In this document: in pieces, positions 62,656-64,000 of the stretch | Layout of the letters: every line of letters starts with the position of its first letter | How positions within the stretch are numbered: position 1 is the stretch's first letter | DNA from: Ulva prolifera | Taxonomy: Eukaryota; Chlorophyta; Ulvophyceae; Ulvales; Ulvaceae | Reading direction: 5' to 3' | DNA: 64,000 nt | Assembly (NCBI GenBank): GCA_023078555.1 | Contig: CM041200.1 | Span: forward strand, 1,178,001-1,242,000 | Translations under genes and position numbers: made by a program | The notes under the pieces: generated by a model | The model's input: only the letters and a program-made list of their open reading frames with translations | The model's database searches: none | What the model was told of the DNA's origin: nothing

Positions 62656-64000
62656 GTGTTGTCATGCTTGTTCAGCGGACTGCGCTTTGGTGTTCTGATG
62701 CTTATTCGCCGCAATGAATCGATCGACTCATTCGTCACTGCGTGCTCAGAACCCTTGCCGGACATTGATGACGATGCGCTCGATTGTCCAGGCACCGACC
62801 CACTGCGAACTGAGACGAACCTACAGGTTTACCCGGATCGCACGGAAAACAGTGCCTATGAACAGGATTGGATAACACGGTCTCATAGGTACGGCTGGCC
62901 ACACTGTATGCATCTGTGACGAGTGATCATGGTATGCTATAGCAGTGCCGCGCTCTCCACAGGGCAAGCAAGCTCTTACACAATGCGAATGTTTCGATTC
63001 CAGTCAGTACTGATTCCAAATTCTATAGGGCCTGCTTCGATGGAGACCTTCAGACTCTGGCAGCCAACTTGAAGGCTTGTTCGGGGGAGAATTTAGGAGC
63101 TCTTGATCGGCATGGGCTCACCTTTTTGCACGTGGCTGCCATGAGGAACCACGAAGCGTGTGTGCAAGCCCTCATCGATGCAGGTCTTGCTGTAAAGCTG
63201 AAAAGCTCCAGTGGCTGGCTTCCATACCAAGAAGCTGCTGCTTATAGAAGTTCTCGTGCTTTGACGACCATCCTGGTGCGCTAGACTGCAGCCCTTGCTT
63301 GGTAAGGCACATGTTGAGTAAAGTGTGTTACACCGCCAAAGCATCTCGGATGCGGGACTGTCTTACATCTTTCCTGTTCCTGTGCAGCAAGCGCACAAAC
63401 AAGTATTCGAAAGCAACACACGACTGAAGCTGCAGAAGCTTCAGAGGGTATTCACAGGAATGCCTGACTGCGCTTTCCAGGTGGGCATACCACAAAACAA
63501 CGTGCATCAACGCTGACGTGTATCAACGCATGAGTGCATGTGAATGATCGCAACAGTGCAGAGCTGGCCTGTGGCTGCCTGTCCCTCCGTTGGTCGACAT
63601 GCCAGATCAGGGGCGCCTTATTTTCACCGATCTATTTGCTGCCAAGGGTTACTGATCCTTATATGGGCGGATCATCATACTGATCATATGTTGCAGATAA
63701 ACTGGGACCTGAACTCCACACTTCTTGGGGCTGTCTTGCACAAGCATCTCCCTCGAGATACGTACACAGTCTGGAAGCTTGGGACACATCTACGGATTGA
63801 TGGCCATTTGAAGGGCATGCGCGAGGACTCAAAGACGCTTTTGCCCAACTGGAAGTATGGCCACTTTTCCATTCTGCTGAACACAGCCAAAGACGAGCGT
63901 ATGGCGCTGTACGTGAATCATGATCGCAAAACCTACACTGTCATGGAGGTTTGCTCTTGCTTTATGATTTCAGTGTGCATGCTGCTGATGAAGCATGTTT
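62656..64000 (+). CDS. ANKRD13-like ankyrin-repeat protein, 5' part
   Basis: Exon 1 starts at ATG 62656 or, more likely, 62698 (MLIRRNESIDSFVTACSEPL) and ends with a GTACGG donor near 62889. An exon from ~63030 encodes an ankyrin repeat (HGLTFLHVAAMRNHEACVQA, LIDAGLAVKL, GWLPYQEAAAYRSSR). A short exon at ~63390-63480 (VFESNTRLKLQKLQRVFTG) leads into one from ~63696. The latter holds the start of the GPCR-chaperone/ANKRD13 domain (INWDLNSTLLGAVLHKHLP, DTYTVWKLGTHLRIDGHL, VNHDRKTYTVMEV) and continues beyond the window. Ankyrin repeats followed by W-x-x-x-S and DTY-x-W-K are the family signature. Animal members bind ubiquitinated cargo on endosomes; plant and algal functions are less clear. The coding end is outside the window. 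Confidence 0.75.

Overview
The window is nuclear DNA from a green plant-lineage organism, most likely a chlorophyte alga. Almost every gene is split by introns of about 50-700 bases. Nuclear genes encode chloroplast proteins with short N-terminal presequences (a thylakoid FtsH protease, ATP synthase gamma with the redox loop, and the plastid glycolate/glycerate transporter PLGG1). Several gene ends are followed by TGTAA, the chlorophyte polyadenylation signal, and many introns begin GTGCG. No bacterial-style operons, CRISPR arrays or confident tRNA/rRNA genes were seen. Layout 1-28.7 kb (gene-rich): VPS51 (-, cut by the window edge); a starch-binding/sucrose-phosphate phosphatase fusion (+); a plant-type tandem CCCH zinc-finger protein (-); a small Lys-rich protein (+); RNA polymerase I subunit RPA12 (-); bystin (-); chloroplast FtsH type A (-); a long WD40/solenoid protein resembling TWD40-1 of the TSET/TPLATE complex (+); and an MPS1/TTK mitotic kinase (-). 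Layout 29-43.7 kb (transposon-rich): a decayed Ty1/copia pol; solo LTRs of one family, two with perfect 5-bp target duplications; a decayed Ty3/gypsy reverse transcriptase; and a near-complete ~5.3 kb non-LTR retrotransposon with N-terminal zinc fingers, reverse transcriptase and a C-terminal restriction-like endonuclease (RLE). That element lies between CA-rich microsatellites and its 3' end runs into a ~1.37 kb (CA)n array. Two 5'-truncated relatives at 42.5-43.7 kb end in the same GTAAC and sit in (TACA)n repeats. I consider this apparent microsatellite targeting by an RLE-class retrotransposon the most interesting system here. Layout 41-64 kb (genes again): a SAP-type AN1/C2H2 zinc-finger protein (-); an RS/KH/J-domain protein (-); a small hypothetical gene (+); AtpC (+); a TEDC1-like protein (-); a ~5 kb gene for a large low-complexity protein (+); PLGG1 (+); and an ANKRD13-like protein (+, running off the end). 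Exon boundaries were derived by hand from reading-frame continuity, GT/AG signals and recalled family sequences. Exons listed with coordinates keep phase; internal exons of the longest genes are only approximate.
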